Below the pieces are notes generated by a model. The model saw only the letters and a program-made list of their open reading frames with translations, had not been told where the DNA came from and searched no databases. From NCBI RefSeq assembly GCF_018375725.1, contig NZ_JAHACR010000011.1, positions 1 to 39,490 of the forward strand: a stretch of 39,490 bases of DNA, given 5' to 3'. Shown piece by piece: positions 22,952 to 30,804 of the stretch (positions within the stretch are counted from its first letter, which is position 1; each line of letters starts with the position of its first letter). The DNA comes from Burkholderia sp. GTDB lineage: Bacteria; Pseudomonadota; Gammaproteobacteria; Burkholderiales; Burkholderiaceae. A program made the position numbers and the translations under genes.

Positions 22952-24369
22952 CGGTCCGGACCGACGCTCGCGCGTCGTATTCGCTGCTCAGGCGATTGAC
23001 GCTCGCGTTTGCCCTCGCTGCCGGTCTGGTGTTCGCACTGACCGGAGCCTATCTCTACAGGTCGCTCTCCGCTGAGTTGCAACGACGCGATGACATCGAA
23101 ATCAGCGGCAAGCTGAGCCAGTTCCTGCAGTTGGTTCGCCTGAGCGGTTCGACGAGCGTGGTTCGAGCAAACCCTGCGGGCTTTCATGAGGTGTTGCTGT
23201 CCCATCCGGGGGTGTATCTCGGCATCTACGACGGACAAAATGAGCCGTTGGTCGAACACACCGACAAACCTGGCAGAACATTGAAGGGTCTCGTCACAGA
23301 GACCCACCCCATCGGCAAGCCGTACGCCTGCTCGCCAGAGGGTATCGGACTTTCCCGGTGCATCGTTGCTGATGAGAGGCTGCCTTCCGGTGAACTCGTA
23401 CACGTGTCACTGGTTCGAACGGCAGCCGACCGGCAATCGCTGCTCGAAAGCTATCGGGTAGATATCTGGTTTGCCGTAGCCGTCGGTGCCATCCTCGTCG
23501 GTGCGCTCGGCTACGCCGTTGCCCGTCGCGGACTTTGTCCCGTCAAAAGCATTGGCCGCCAGACGTCGACCATCGAGGCTCACAATCTGAACGAGCGCCT
23601 CGATATTCGTGGTGGACCTGTCGAGCTTCGAGAGCTGGCCGTCTCTGTCAATCGCATGCTGGACCGTCTCGAGCGCGCATTCGTGCGCCTTTCGCAATTC
23701 TCATCGGATCTCGCACACGACATGCGCACGCCGCTGGCGAACATCATCAGCTCATCGCAAATCACGCTGTCGCGCGCGAGGACGGCCGACGAATACGAGG
23801 CACTCATCGATTCGAACATCGAGGAATGCGAGCGCCTGCAGCGAATGATTGAGAACATGCTGTTCCTCGCGCGAACGGACAATGCCCAACTGCATCTCAA
23901 GGCGGTCGAACTGGACGCGGGTAACGAACTGCGCAGGCTGGCGTCGTACTTTCAGGGTCTTGCTGAAGACGCCGGGGTCCACATCGACGTGAAAGGGAAC
24001 GCACCCGTTTTCGCCGACGCAACCTTGTTCAGACGAGCAGTCAGCAACTTGACATCGAATGCGCTCGACCATGCGAGACCAGGCTCGACCATTGAGCTGG
24101 CCGTGTCGGCGACTCAGAAATACTCCGTCGTCAGCGTAACAAACCAGGGGCCAGCCATCCCGGTCGAACAGCTCGACAAAATCTTCGAGCGCTTCTACCG
24201 CGCCGACGCATCGAGACATGGTGCCGCGAAAAACGCAGGGCTGGGATTAGCCATCGTCAAGTCGATCATGGAATTGCATCACGGAAAGGTTGATGTTGTG
24301 AGCGATGGCGTTCGTACCACCTTTACTCTTTATTTCCCGAGCGACGGTGCTGGACAAAATGCACGGTAA
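22948..24369 (+). CDS. copS: Heavy-metal sensor histidine kinase (CopS/CusS type)
   Basis: Membrane kinase of 473 residues. TM1 (about residues 15-37), a periplasmic sensor of about 130 residues, TM2 (172-192) and HAMP (VKSIGRQTSTIEAHNLNERLDI) are followed by the DHp H-box FSSDLAHDMRTPLAN with His257, the N-box NLTSNALDHA and the G-boxes (GAAKNAGLGLAIVKSIMELHHGKVDV). The periplasmic part contains two cysteines (ACSPEGIGLSRC) that may form a disulfide. The GTG start overlaps the regulator's TGA (GTGA), so both proteins are made together. The subfamily senses periplasmic Cu(I)/Ag(I). Confidence 0.93.
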   Translation: MTVRTDARASYSLLRRLTLAFALAAGLVFALTGAYLYRSLSAELQRRDDIEISGKLSQFLQLVRLSGSTSVVRANPAGFHEVLLSHPGVYLGIYDGQNEPLVEHTDKPGRTLKGLVTETHPIGKPYACSPEGIGLSRCIVADERLPSGELVHVSLVRTAADRQSLLESYRVDIWFAVAVGAILVGALGYAVARRGLCPVKSIGRQTSTIEAHNLNERLDIRGGPVELRELAVSVNRMLDRLERAFVRLSQFSSDLAHDMRTPLANIISSSQITLSRARTADEYEALIDSNIEECERLQRMIENMLFLARTDNAQLHLKAVELDAGNELRRLASYFQGLAEDAGVHIDVKGNAPVFADATLFRRAVSNLTSNALDHARPGSTIELAVSATQKYSVVSVTNQGPAIPVEQLDKIFERFYRADASRHGAAKNAGLGLAIVKSIMELHHGKVDVVSDGVRTTFTLYFPSDGAGQNAR

Positions 24370-24395
24370 CGGTAAGCCTATCCGGATCATGCCAG

Positions 24396-24545
24396 CAGTG
24401 CGAGCGATATCCGAGATAGTCCTATCGCGATCCTGCGATCCGGGCAATGGCCGACGTCGCGCGGAACCAGATCGTTAAATCTGCCTGGCAGCTCGGACTC
24501 AGCCGAATACCATGCCTTCCAGCTGGCCGGGTCCTTGACCTGGAT
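24396..24545 (-). pseudogene. Possible relic of a small oxygenase/cyclase-like gene
   Basis: The minus strand encodes LIQVKDPASWKAWYSAES, then RDVGHCPDRRIAIGL without a plausible start or a complete domain. The xxVKDPASWKA pattern recalls the start of ferredoxin-like stress or cyclase domains. This is weak, and the stretch may simply be noncoding. Confidence 0.2.
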
Positions 24546-24589
24546 CAATGAACCGTATCCACGACACCGCTTATCCGACGTTGAACTAT

Positions 24590-24785
24590 CGGGACTACGT
24601 GGCGCCGGCTGTCGACGGATATTTGACGGTTGCCCGGTGAAACGGGCGGGCACACCCGACGAAGTTGCGAAAGTGGCCGCTCCGCTTATGGGCCCGATGG
24701 TGCGTGCACTACCGGCAGCGACATCCTGACGGATGGAGGCGTGCCGCGTCCTATTGGTTCGGACCGCTGGCACCGCGATAGTGTT
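24590..24785 (+). pseudogene. Decayed short-chain dehydrogenase/reductase (C-terminal relic)
   Basis: The end of an SDR protein can be read across three frames. PVKRAGTPDEVAKVAAPLMGP is in one frame, DGACTTGSDILTDGGV in the next and ASYWFGPLA in the third. In intact SDRs these follow each other as KRAGTPDEVA, LMGPDGAFITGSDFLMDGG and a Y-W-F tail. At least two frameshifts and the missing Rossmann and catalytic parts make it a pseudogene. The rest of 24370-25078 shows no credible gene. Confidence 0.65.
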
Positions 24786-25078
24786 TCGAAGGGCGGTTTC
24801 TACCTCGTTCAGCGACATTCGGAAGCTAGAGCGCCTCGCCGCCTGGCATACGAAAAAATCGAATCTTGAGGGCCCCCCAGCACGTTCACCGGGCTTAACT
24901 GACTTCCCTGTTCCATTGCTCCCCGGACCCCGACGCCCGGTCCGCAATTTCGAGGTCTGGGCATGGAGATGTGCAACGACGATCACGCCATCGAAAGGTA
25001 CAAGGAAGGTTTTCATCACATATGGCCAGATAACGCACATTATCAGTCCGTCATCGAATTTGTTCTAAACTGGTAGTC

Positions 25079-26776
25079 ATGAAAACGTGCGACACCCTCC
25101 CCATCGACAAAACCGAACGTGGCTTTCCCGACGAAGCCGAACTCGCGGCATTGCGCAGCTGGTACGCCGGCCTGGACGCTAGGGCAGCTGTCGCCCGCTA
25201 TCTGGGCGACCGAAGAGCAGCCGGAACGTCCTCGCGCGGCGTGCTCGGCCGGATTCGTCGGCGGCTCGTCGCGTTCGCGCAGGCGCGCCATCGCGGAGAT
25301 CTGGCAGGCGTCTTCGTCGATCGCCCAACGAAAGCATCGGCGGATCGGGTAGCCGGCACAATCGAGATGCTGCGCAATCTGCCGGAGCCCGTGCCGATGA
25401 TCGCCGATCACGTCAACCTGTGGCTGCCCGCACGCATTGCCGGGGCTCTACATGCCCACGGCATCTGGACGCTGACCGACCTGACCGTGCGGATTCCGCG
25501 GCGACGTCGCTGGTGGTCGGCGATCGCCGGACTCGGCGTCGCCGGCGCGCGTCGCATCGAGGCGTTCTTCGCCGCGCATCCGGCGCTGACCGAACGGGCG
25601 CGAGCATTGATCGTCGCAGCGCCGTCGAGCAGCATCGTGACGTGGGAACAGCTGCGCGTGCCACACGAGGTCGACGGTTCGCGCGGCCAGTTCCGTGCGC
25701 CGCAAAGCGCCTGCCTGCTGAAGGCTTCGAACGACTATGAGGCGGTTAAATCCTGGCTGTCGCTGCACGAATCGGCCGCCACCCAGCGCGCTTACCGGAA
25801 AGAGGCCGAGCGCCTGATCCTGTGGGCGATCGTCGAGCGCAGCTGCGCACTGTCGTCGCTCACCACTGACGATGCAATCGCCTACCGGAGTTTTCTGCGG
25901 CGGCCGACACCGCGCGAACGCTGGGTCGGGCCATCGCGGCCGCGGCAAAGCGTCGAATGGCGGCCCTTCACCGGTCCGCTGTCCGCACGCTCGGCGGCAT
26001 ACGCACTGAACGTCCTGTCGGCGCTGTTTCGCTGGCTGGTCGAGCAGCGCTACGTGCTCGCGAATCCGTTTGCCGGCGTCAAGATCAAGAGCCAAGTCCA
26101 GCGTGCGGGGCTGGACGTGTCCCGTGGCTTCTCCGAAGGCGAGTGGTTGTTGATCCGCACGCTGGCCGACGGCCTCGAGTGGTCGTACGGCTGGAGCGAA
26201 GCAGCCGCCCAGCGCCTGCGATTTCTGCTGGACTTCGGGTACGCGACCGGTCTGCGCGCGAGCGAACTGGTCGGTGCGACGCTCGGCGATATCCGCCGCG
26301 ACGAGCACGGCGATCACTGGCTGCACGTGCTCGGCAAGGGCGGCAAGCTCGGCAAGGTGGCGTTGCCGCCGCTCGCCCGCACCGCGCTCGATCAGTCTCT
26401 CGTGCAGCGCGGACTGCCGGTCACGCCGACGCGTTGGAACCCGGCGACGCCGCTCGTCGCAAGCCTCGAGGAGGATCGCGCCCACATTGAAAGCACGCGG
26501 CTCTGGCGCGTGCTGCGCCGATTCTTCGTGCTGGTGGCCGACACGATCCAGAACGAACGGCCGGCGACCGCTGAGAAGCTGCGGCGCGCGAGCCCGCATT
26601 GGATGCGTCACACGCACGCGTCGCACGCGCTCGCGCGTGGCGCCGAGCTGATCATGGTGCGGGACAACCTCCGTCACTCGTCGATTTCGACGACGTCGAC
26701 CTATCTGCATAGCGACGAGGTGCAGCGAGCTCGGCAGTTCGATCAGGCATTTCGTTCGCCGGATCTCAAGCGGTAG
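25079..26776 (+). CDS. Tyrosine recombinase with long N-terminal extension
   Basis: Phage-integrase-family protein of 565 residues. The catalytic domain has Arg393 (YATGLRASEL), Lys420 (LGKGGK), H507-x-x-R510 (PHWMRHTHASH), His533 (LRHSSIS) and nucleophile Tyr542 (STTSTYLH), all in canonical order. A core-binding domain starts near residue 220 (DYEAVKSWLSLHESAATQRAYRKEAERLILW). The first 200 residues form an Arg-rich extension, including a helix-hairpin-helix-like stretch (WWSAIAGLGVAGARRIEAF), that is found in a recombinase subfamily common on Burkholderiales chromosomes and plasmids. It may have inserted the accessory block that follows. No good ribosome binding site precedes ATG 25079. Confidence 0.92.
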   Translation: MKTCDTLPIDKTERGFPDEAELAALRSWYAGLDARAAVARYLGDRRAAGTSSRGVLGRIRRRLVAFAQARHRGDLAGVFVDRPTKASADRVAGTIEMLRNLPEPVPMIADHVNLWLPARIAGALHAHGIWTLTDLTVRIPRRRRWWSAIAGLGVAGARRIEAFFAAHPALTERARALIVAAPSSSIVTWEQLRVPHEVDGSRGQFRAPQSACLLKASNDYEAVKSWLSLHESAATQRAYRKEAERLILWAIVERSCALSSLTTDDAIAYRSFLRRPTPRERWVGPSRPRQSVEWRPFTGPLSARSAAYALNVLSALFRWLVEQRYVLANPFAGVKIKSQVQRAGLDVSRGFSEGEWLLIRTLADGLEWSYGWSEAAAQRLRFLLDFGYATGLRASELVGATLGDIRRDEHGDHWLHVLGKGGKLGKVALPPLARTALDQSLVQRGLPVTPTRWNPATPLVASLEEDRAHIESTRLWRVLRRFFVLVADTIQNERPATAEKLRRASPHWMRHTHASHALARGAELIMVRDNLRHSSISTTSTYLHSDEVQRARQFDQAFRSPDLKR

Positions 26777-26818
26777 GTGGGAACCAATCCCTTATGGCGC
26801 TTTTGGAATAAGTGCCGG

Positions 26819-26854
26819 CAATTTCATAACTTCAATGCTTATGATAGGAAATTG
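26819..26854. promoter_or_regulatory. Imperfect inverted repeat between recombinase and DpdA-like gene
   Basis: Arms CAATTTCATAA (26819-26829) and TTATGATAGGAAATTG (26839-26854) are complementary apart from a 4-5 base insertion in the second arm. The sequence is markedly A/T-rich compared with its surroundings. It could be a recombinase core or arm site or an operator for the next gene; sequence alone does not decide. Confidence 0.4.
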
Positions 26855-26892
26855 CGCTTACCTTGTTGATACCCCTTCATCAGGAGCACCAC

Positions 26893-27894
26893 ATGAAAAG
26901 TGACTTCGATCTAGTCCGGTTGCTCGGTCCCACGGGCGTTGTTCCGGACAACCAGATCAATGCCTGGCCGTCGGACGAATTGCAGATGCGAGTCGGGATT
27001 CCGCACCGCGGAGGCAAACTCGCCATCCACGCATTTAATAGCGGTTATCCGGTCATGGTTTCCGCCAACGCGTTCTTCAACCATGAGACTGGGCAGTTCG
27101 ACATCCCGCAGTACTCGCCGTTGCAGGATCTGGATGTCGCATTAGACTCGGCAGGCTTCGTCGCGATGATGAACTTCAAAGCGAAGGGCCGGCAGAACGG
27201 CGTCGGGGGTATCTATCCGTGGTCGTACTCGCAGTACTTGACGCTGGCCTATCTGCTGCGTCCGAGGTGGTTCAGCAGTATGGACCTCTGTTGCGAACCC
27301 GAGGCGACGAACGGTGGCATCGATACAGATTGGCGCATCCGGGCGACGGCTACCATGCTCGAGGCGTTGCTGCAGATCATCGAGGCATGGCAGCAGGAAT
27401 ACGCGAGGGACTGTTCGGCGAGTACCGTCGAAAACGATCTTCGCGCTCCCGTCCCGGTCATTCAAGGCTGGACCTGCGAGGAGTACGCAGAAAGCCTCGA
27501 TCTGACGATGGAAGTGTGGGAGCGGCATGGCTGGCTCGCACCTCCGGCACTGATGGGGCTCGGATCTGTTTGCCGGCGTGATCTCCATCATCCGAAGCAT
27601 GGGCTTTTCGCGATCTTGGACGGACTGGAATCTCGTCTGCCAAAGGGAACGCTTTTGCACTTGTTCGGCGTGAAGGGCGCGGCGCTCGATCGTGTGAAGA
27701 TGTATCCCTTCGTAGCGTCCTGCGACAGCATGGCGTACGACTACGGTGCCCGTCGGCGTGCTTTTGCGAGTGGCATCTCTAACTCGATGGAGCATCGGTC
27801 GACCGAAATGACCAACTGGATGCAGGCGGCCGAAGCTCGCATGCGTCCTCAGGCGGGAGATCAGTTCCGTCTGTCGTTCTTCGAAGCCGCGTAA
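26893..27894 (+). CDS. DpdA/TGT-like transglycosylase homologue (queuine tRNA-ribosyltransferase-like)
   Basis: Protein of 333 residues with the layout of the TGT superfamily, closest by motif to DpdA-type DNA 7-deazaguanine transglycosylases. Visible blocks are PVMVSANAFFN, DVALDSAGFVAM (Asp85, base-binding/general-acid position), PWSYSQYLTLAYLLRPRWFSSMDLCCEP, PVPVIQGWTCEEYAESL, ALMGLGSVCRRD, LLHLFGVKG and ASCDSMAYDYGARRR (Asp278, nucleophile position). The GLGSVCRR and S-x-DSMAY blocks are typical of DpdA relatives. Such enzymes exchange guanine in DNA or tRNA for a 7-deazaguanine. No preQ0 synthesis genes or other dpd genes are in the window. ATG 26893 follows CAGGAGCACCAC; the upstream extension lacks such a site. 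Confidence 0.72.
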   Translation: MKSDFDLVRLLGPTGVVPDNQINAWPSDELQMRVGIPHRGGKLAIHAFNSGYPVMVSANAFFNHETGQFDIPQYSPLQDLDVALDSAGFVAMMNFKAKGRQNGVGGIYPWSYSQYLTLAYLLRPRWFSSMDLCCEPEATNGGIDTDWRIRATATMLEALLQIIEAWQQEYARDCSASTVENDLRAPVPVIQGWTCEEYAESLDLTMEVWERHGWLAPPALMGLGSVCRRDLHHPKHGLFAILDGLESRLPKGTLLHLFGVKGAALDRVKMYPFVASCDSMAYDYGARRRAFASGISNSMEHRSTEMTNWMQAAEARMRPQAGDQFRLSFFEAA

Positions 27895-27905
27895 GCAGCT
27901 TCTTT

Positions 27906-27962
27906 CCCTCACGGGGCACGTTCCCGTGAGGGGCGTGCTCCAACTTTTCAGGAGCATTTGTC
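27906..27962 (+). promoter_or_regulatory. Tandem-hairpin leader 1 (Shine-Dalgarno sequestered)
   Basis: Hairpin 1: CCCTCACGGG (27906-27915) pairs perfectly with CCCGTGAGGG (27923-27932). Hairpin 2: TGCTCC (27936-27941) pairs with GGAGCA (27951-27956), which contains the ribosome binding site of the gene at 27963. Confidence 0.8.
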
Positions 27963-28616
27963 ATGTCGATCGTCAATTCGCCGTTTGCGCATCAAGTGAA
28001 CGGCAAGTGGTTTCTCAGCAGCCATGCGGTACCGCAGTCGCAAACCATGCGGGAGTACCAGGTGCAGGTTCGCGGCGCGTACGGCAACTTGCGCGGCGTG
28101 AAATTTGCCGAGCTGGGTGTCGACTACGACCACTTCGAGCTTTCGCTGGGAGAACTTTTCCCGCGAAGAAGCGAGAAAACCGGCACCGACTTGGATCTCG
28201 ATCTGTGGGCGGCAGCGGAATACGCAATTGGCCGGCCTTTCCATTTCGTGCCGGGTCAGGGTGTGATCTGCAACGGCCACCGTGGCGCAGTCAAGGACAT
28301 GCAGGGCAATGGCCTTGTCGAGGTTCGCCTTGCATCCGGGCAGGTGTGCGTGAGTGCCGCGTACCCCGACGTGTTTCCCGATCCGCTTGATTTCGTATGG
28401 CGTCCCGTCCCTGGGCAGGATAAATTGATCCTCTTCAATCGCACCGGACGCGAGTTCATTGCTCTTCGTCGCAGCAAAGGCAAATGGCTTGCCGAAACTG
28501 GCGAAACCTTCCGCAAGCGAGACGAAGCCATGCGAGCAATGGAAGCGTGGGCACGCAATCGCATTCGAACCGAGTGTGACGAACGTGCATCGCGCTCCAC
28601 GGCTCGCGCAAACTGA
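27963..28616 (+). CDS. Hypothetical protein
   Basis: Protein of 217 residues, no family recognised. The N-terminal half (KWFLSSHAVPQSQTMREYQVQVRGAYGNLRGVKFAELGVDYDHFELSL) is mixed. The middle (GQGVICNGHRGAVKDMQGNGLVEVRLASGQVCVSAAYPDVFPDP) reads as a small beta-barrel with GxV and G-rich turns. The C-terminus is a basic helix (RKRDEAMRAMEAWARNRIRTECDERASR). There is no signal peptide or membrane segment. It is 68 bp downstream of the DpdA-like gene in the same direction, so probably co-transcribed, but it has its own structured leader. Confidence 0.75.
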   Translation: MSIVNSPFAHQVNGKWFLSSHAVPQSQTMREYQVQVRGAYGNLRGVKFAELGVDYDHFELSLGELFPRRSEKTGTDLDLDLWAAAEYAIGRPFHFVPGQGVICNGHRGAVKDMQGNGLVEVRLASGQVCVSAAYPDVFPDPLDFVWRPVPGQDKLILFNRTGREFIALRRSKGKWLAETGETFRKRDEAMRAMEAWARNRIRTECDERASRSTARAN

Positions 28617-28625
28617 TCTTCTTAA

Positions 28626-28686
28626 CCCTGACGGGGCATGCTCCCGTCGCGGGGCGTGCTTCGACAAATCTATGGAGCACATGAAT
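28626..28686 (+). promoter_or_regulatory. Tandem-hairpin leader 2 (Shine-Dalgarno sequestered)
   Basis: Hairpin 1: GACGGG (28630-28635) with CCCGTC (28643-28648), extended by the flanking CCC/GGG with one bulge. Hairpin 2: GTGCTTC (28656-28662) with GGAGCAC (28674-28680), including one U-G pair. The ribosome binding site GGAG is inside the stem. Confidence 0.75.
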
Positions 28687-29427
28687 ATGTCCAAGCAAGT
28701 TACTCCGCAGCAACTCGCGGAAATTGTCACGAAACTGCTGACCGGAGATTCGGGCGAGGTGGATAGCCACGAATCGTTTAGCGGCTTCATGACCGATATC
28801 GCTAAGGTGGTTTGCGACTACTGTGGTGGTGAGGTAGTGACGGAGGCGGCGCCGCTGGACGATGTCTGGTACGTCCCGATCCGTGGCAATGAGTGTCTGC
28901 CGGATGCATTCGGCGGTATCTGGCGCGAATGCGATCCGGAAGGTCAGTTGTTCGACCAGCCGGAAGAATCAGGTCGGGACGTGGAAGCCAACCCCGCGCC
29001 GATTCGGACTGTGCCTGTCGGCGTCAGCCAGCGCAGCACGTTCGCGACCGATGGCTATCGCGATGCGAAGGCAGGGCTGCCAGCCAGCGCGCCGGCCGGA
29101 GACCCGGTCTGCGTCGTCGAGTACCTCACGGGTTATCGTGAGGCAAAGAGCGAGCTCGCCCAAGTCGAATTCGAGAAGTACGATTTCGGCGATGGTGTCT
29201 CTGTGCATGGGCACGATCTATGGGAAACCGGCGACGACGCCGATTTCACCAAGATCGCGTATCTTGAGTATCCGGAGGATGGCGAAGACACCGACCTGCA
29301 CAAGGTGACGTTCCATGTTCGCTTCAACGCGAACGGAACTATCATCGAGGCGTATGCGCTGGAGGTCGCGTCTGGCAACCTGATCGGCGTCCGTGCGGTC
29401 CGCGAAGAATCGATCGCATCGGTCTAA
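28687..29427 (+). CDS. Hypothetical protein
   Basis: Acidic protein of 246 residues without a recognised family. It has one CxxC pair (VVCDYCGGEVV) in an N-terminal region and a repeated pattern DGYRDAK / TGYREAK in the middle. The C-terminal alpha/beta segment (KIAYLEYPEDGEDTDLHKVTFHVRFNANGTIIEAYALEVASGNLIGVRAVRE) looks like a small antiparallel sheet. I chose ATG 28687 rather than ATG 28681 because the GGAG at 28674-28677 is then 9 bases away; the sibling genes use 6-8. It is followed by a strong terminator. Confidence 0.75.
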   Translation: MSKQVTPQQLAEIVTKLLTGDSGEVDSHESFSGFMTDIAKVVCDYCGGEVVTEAAPLDDVWYVPIRGNECLPDAFGGIWRECDPEGQLFDQPEESGRDVEANPAPIRTVPVGVSQRSTFATDGYRDAKAGLPASAPAGDPVCVVEYLTGYREAKSELAQVEFEKYDFGDGVSVHGHDLWETGDDADFTKIAYLEYPEDGEDTDLHKVTFHVRFNANGTIIEAYALEVASGNLIGVRAVREESIASV

Positions 29428-29460
29428 CGAGGTAGTTGACAACTACGCTTGTGTGTACCA

Positions 29461-29501
29461 CGCCCGCCGCGGCTCCCTTTGGGGAGTCAGGCGGGCGTTT
29501 T
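29461..29501 (+). terminator. Rho-independent terminator
   Basis: CGCCCGCC (29461-29468) pairs with GGCGGGCG (29490-29497), enclosing a second stem GGCTCCC/GGGAGTC, then TTTT. It ends the DpdA-like/27963/28687 unit. Confidence 0.85.
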
Positions 29502-29647
29502 CATTGGTGCGCCGGGATCCGTACTGGGCGAAAGCACTATCGCTTGGCGCCTGTTTCGGTAAGGCTCAGGGGAGTTGATCCCTCTACACTCTGAGGCTTC
29601 GGCCGCAGTCGTCGATGGCGGCGCGGGACCTGACAGGGAGAGATCTG

Positions 29648-29923
29648 ATGGCCGTGTACGTCGACGATGCGGCAATCGTGTGGAAGGGGAAGCCGCGCTT
29701 TCATCTGTCTGCGGATTCGGTCGATGAACTGCATGGGTTCGCGCAGGCTGTCGGGATAAATCGGTGCTGGTATCACGCGGGCGCAAGACATCCGCACTAC
29801 GACATCACCGAGCCGCAGCGGGCAACAGCCATTTCAAACGGCGCGATCGCCGTGTCGCAGCGGGAATTGATGCAGGTAGCACGGCGAATCAATCGAAATT
29901 CTGTTTCGGGTAACGCCCGGTAA
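29648..29923 (+). CDS. DUF4031 domain protein
   Basis: Protein of 91 residues matching the DUF4031 family of phages and plasmids. It begins MAVYVDDAAIVWKGKPRFHLSADSVDELHGFAQAVGINRCWYH, followed by the family-typical RHPHYDITEPQRATAISNGAIAVS and a basic C-terminal helix (QRELMQVARRINRN). Function is unknown; the conserved Asp and His residues suggest metal or nucleotide binding, but that is a guess. ATG 29648 follows AGGGAGAGATCTG. This leader does not have the tandem-hairpin structure. The next gene starts 9 bases after its stop. Confidence 0.85.
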   Translation: MAVYVDDAAIVWKGKPRFHLSADSVDELHGFAQAVGINRCWYHAGARHPHYDITEPQRATAISNGAIAVSQRELMQVARRINRNSVSGNAR

Positions 29924-29932
29924 GGACCATTC

Positions 29933-30634
29933 ATGGATGTCACCACGATCGCGCTTCGTCTGTTCCAGAGCCAGGCGCAGATTCTCAAGGCTATCAATGG
30001 GAGCGCGATGTATGGGCATGAGCGGCTGATGGCCATGCTCAGTATGGGGGTCAAGGTGGCTGACTGGCTGGAGCACGATGCCGGGGGCATGCTTGCGTTA
30101 GACCATGCCGCAGAGGTGCGACGCAGCCTCCGCCAGTCCATCGAGATGACAAGCGAGAATCTCGAATGGATTCGGGAGACTCTTCGAGCCAATGGCCGGT
30201 GGACCTTGCCGGACGGTGATTTCATGCGAAAGCTGATGGCGGATATCGATTCGGTTTCGACCTTTCCGTCGCCGGGAGCCAATCCGGACATGGAGGTGCT
30301 GTTCAGGTTGGTCTGGGCGCAGGCGCTGACGATCGAGAAGCTGGATCATCTCGCTCGCGCTCTACAATCCGATGCACATGGGGAGCGTAAGCATCTCGTG
30401 CTCACGGCATTCCAAACGGCCGAGTGCATAGAAGGAAACTGCAGGCGGGCGCTCGAGGGCGCTCGCCTAGGCGATCAGAAGCGAAGCTGGGCAGGCAGCA
30501 TCGACGCATTGCGCAATGTCTATGCGCGGGAGATTCCAACATTGCGCGAAGGGCTGGGGGCGACGCCGAGCGATACGGATCTGATCCTGATGCTTGCAGA
30601 TTGCGTACGGGAGCCGACGGGAACCTCGGCCTGA
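29933..30634 (+). CDS. Hypothetical protein, mostly helical
   Basis: Protein of 233 residues without a recognised family. It is predicted by eye to be almost entirely alpha-helical (ALRLFQSQAQILKAINGSAMYGHERLMAMLSMGVKVADWLEHD; VRRSLRQSIEMTSENLEWIRETL; LFRLVWAQALTIEKLDHLARALQSD; NCRRALEGARL). It has no signal peptide. AAGGA six bases before ATG 29933 serves as the ribosome binding site, and it is coupled to the DUF4031 gene by a 9-bp gap. Confidence 0.7.
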   Translation: MDVTTIALRLFQSQAQILKAINGSAMYGHERLMAMLSMGVKVADWLEHDAGGMLALDHAAEVRRSLRQSIEMTSENLEWIRETLRANGRWTLPDGDFMRKLMADIDSVSTFPSPGANPDMEVLFRLVWAQALTIEKLDHLARALQSDAHGERKHLVLTAFQTAECIEGNCRRALEGARLGDQKRSWAGSIDALRNVYAREIPTLREGLGATPSDTDLILMLADCVREPTGTSA

Positions 30635-30637
30635 TAG

Positions 30638-30723
30638 TTCCTGTCAGGAAATTCGGCTATACTCAAACCCGATCCTTGATCCGGTAGCTGGCCGCACTCA
30701 GCCAAACAAGCCAGAAATGGCTT
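30638..30723 (+). promoter_or_regulatory. Shared promoter and leader module, copy 1
   Basis: Palindrome TTCCTGTCAGGAA (30638-30650) at the -35 position, TATACT (30658-30663) as -10, then GATCCTTGATCCGGTAGCTG (30671-30690). Leader hairpin A is GCTG (30687-30690)/CAGC (30699-30702) and hairpin B is AAGCCA/TGGCTT (30708-30723). It precedes the gene at 30805. Confidence 0.7.
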
Positions 30724-30748
30724 TCTTCACGCCGATTCGGCGCCATCC

Positions 30749-30804
30749 CTCGCGGGGCATTCTGCCCTGCGGGCCGTCTGCTCCGCCTTACCCAGGAGCA
30801 GAAC
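30749..30804 (+). promoter_or_regulatory. Tandem-hairpin leader 3 (Shine-Dalgarno sequestered)
   Basis: Hairpin 1: bases 30749-30758 pair with 30764-30773 (10 bp including two G-U pairs). Hairpin 2: TCTGCTCC (30777-30784) pairs perfectly with GGAGCAGA (30795-30802), burying the ribosome binding site of the gene at 30805. Confidence 0.8.

Noticed and set aside
24370..25078. Small open frames on both strands as real genes
   Set aside because: They lack ribosome binding sites and domains; the only recognisable piece is a frameshifted SDR remnant.
25448..26710. A minus-strand open frame of about 420 codons
   Set aside because: It is antisense to the recombinase, whose catalytic residues are all present on the plus strand; the translation is Arg-rich noise.
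27906..27932. Hairpin 1 of the leaders as a transcription terminator of the preceding gene
   Set aside because: There is no T tract after the stem in any of the seven leaders, and the position is fixed relative to the downstream start codon instead.
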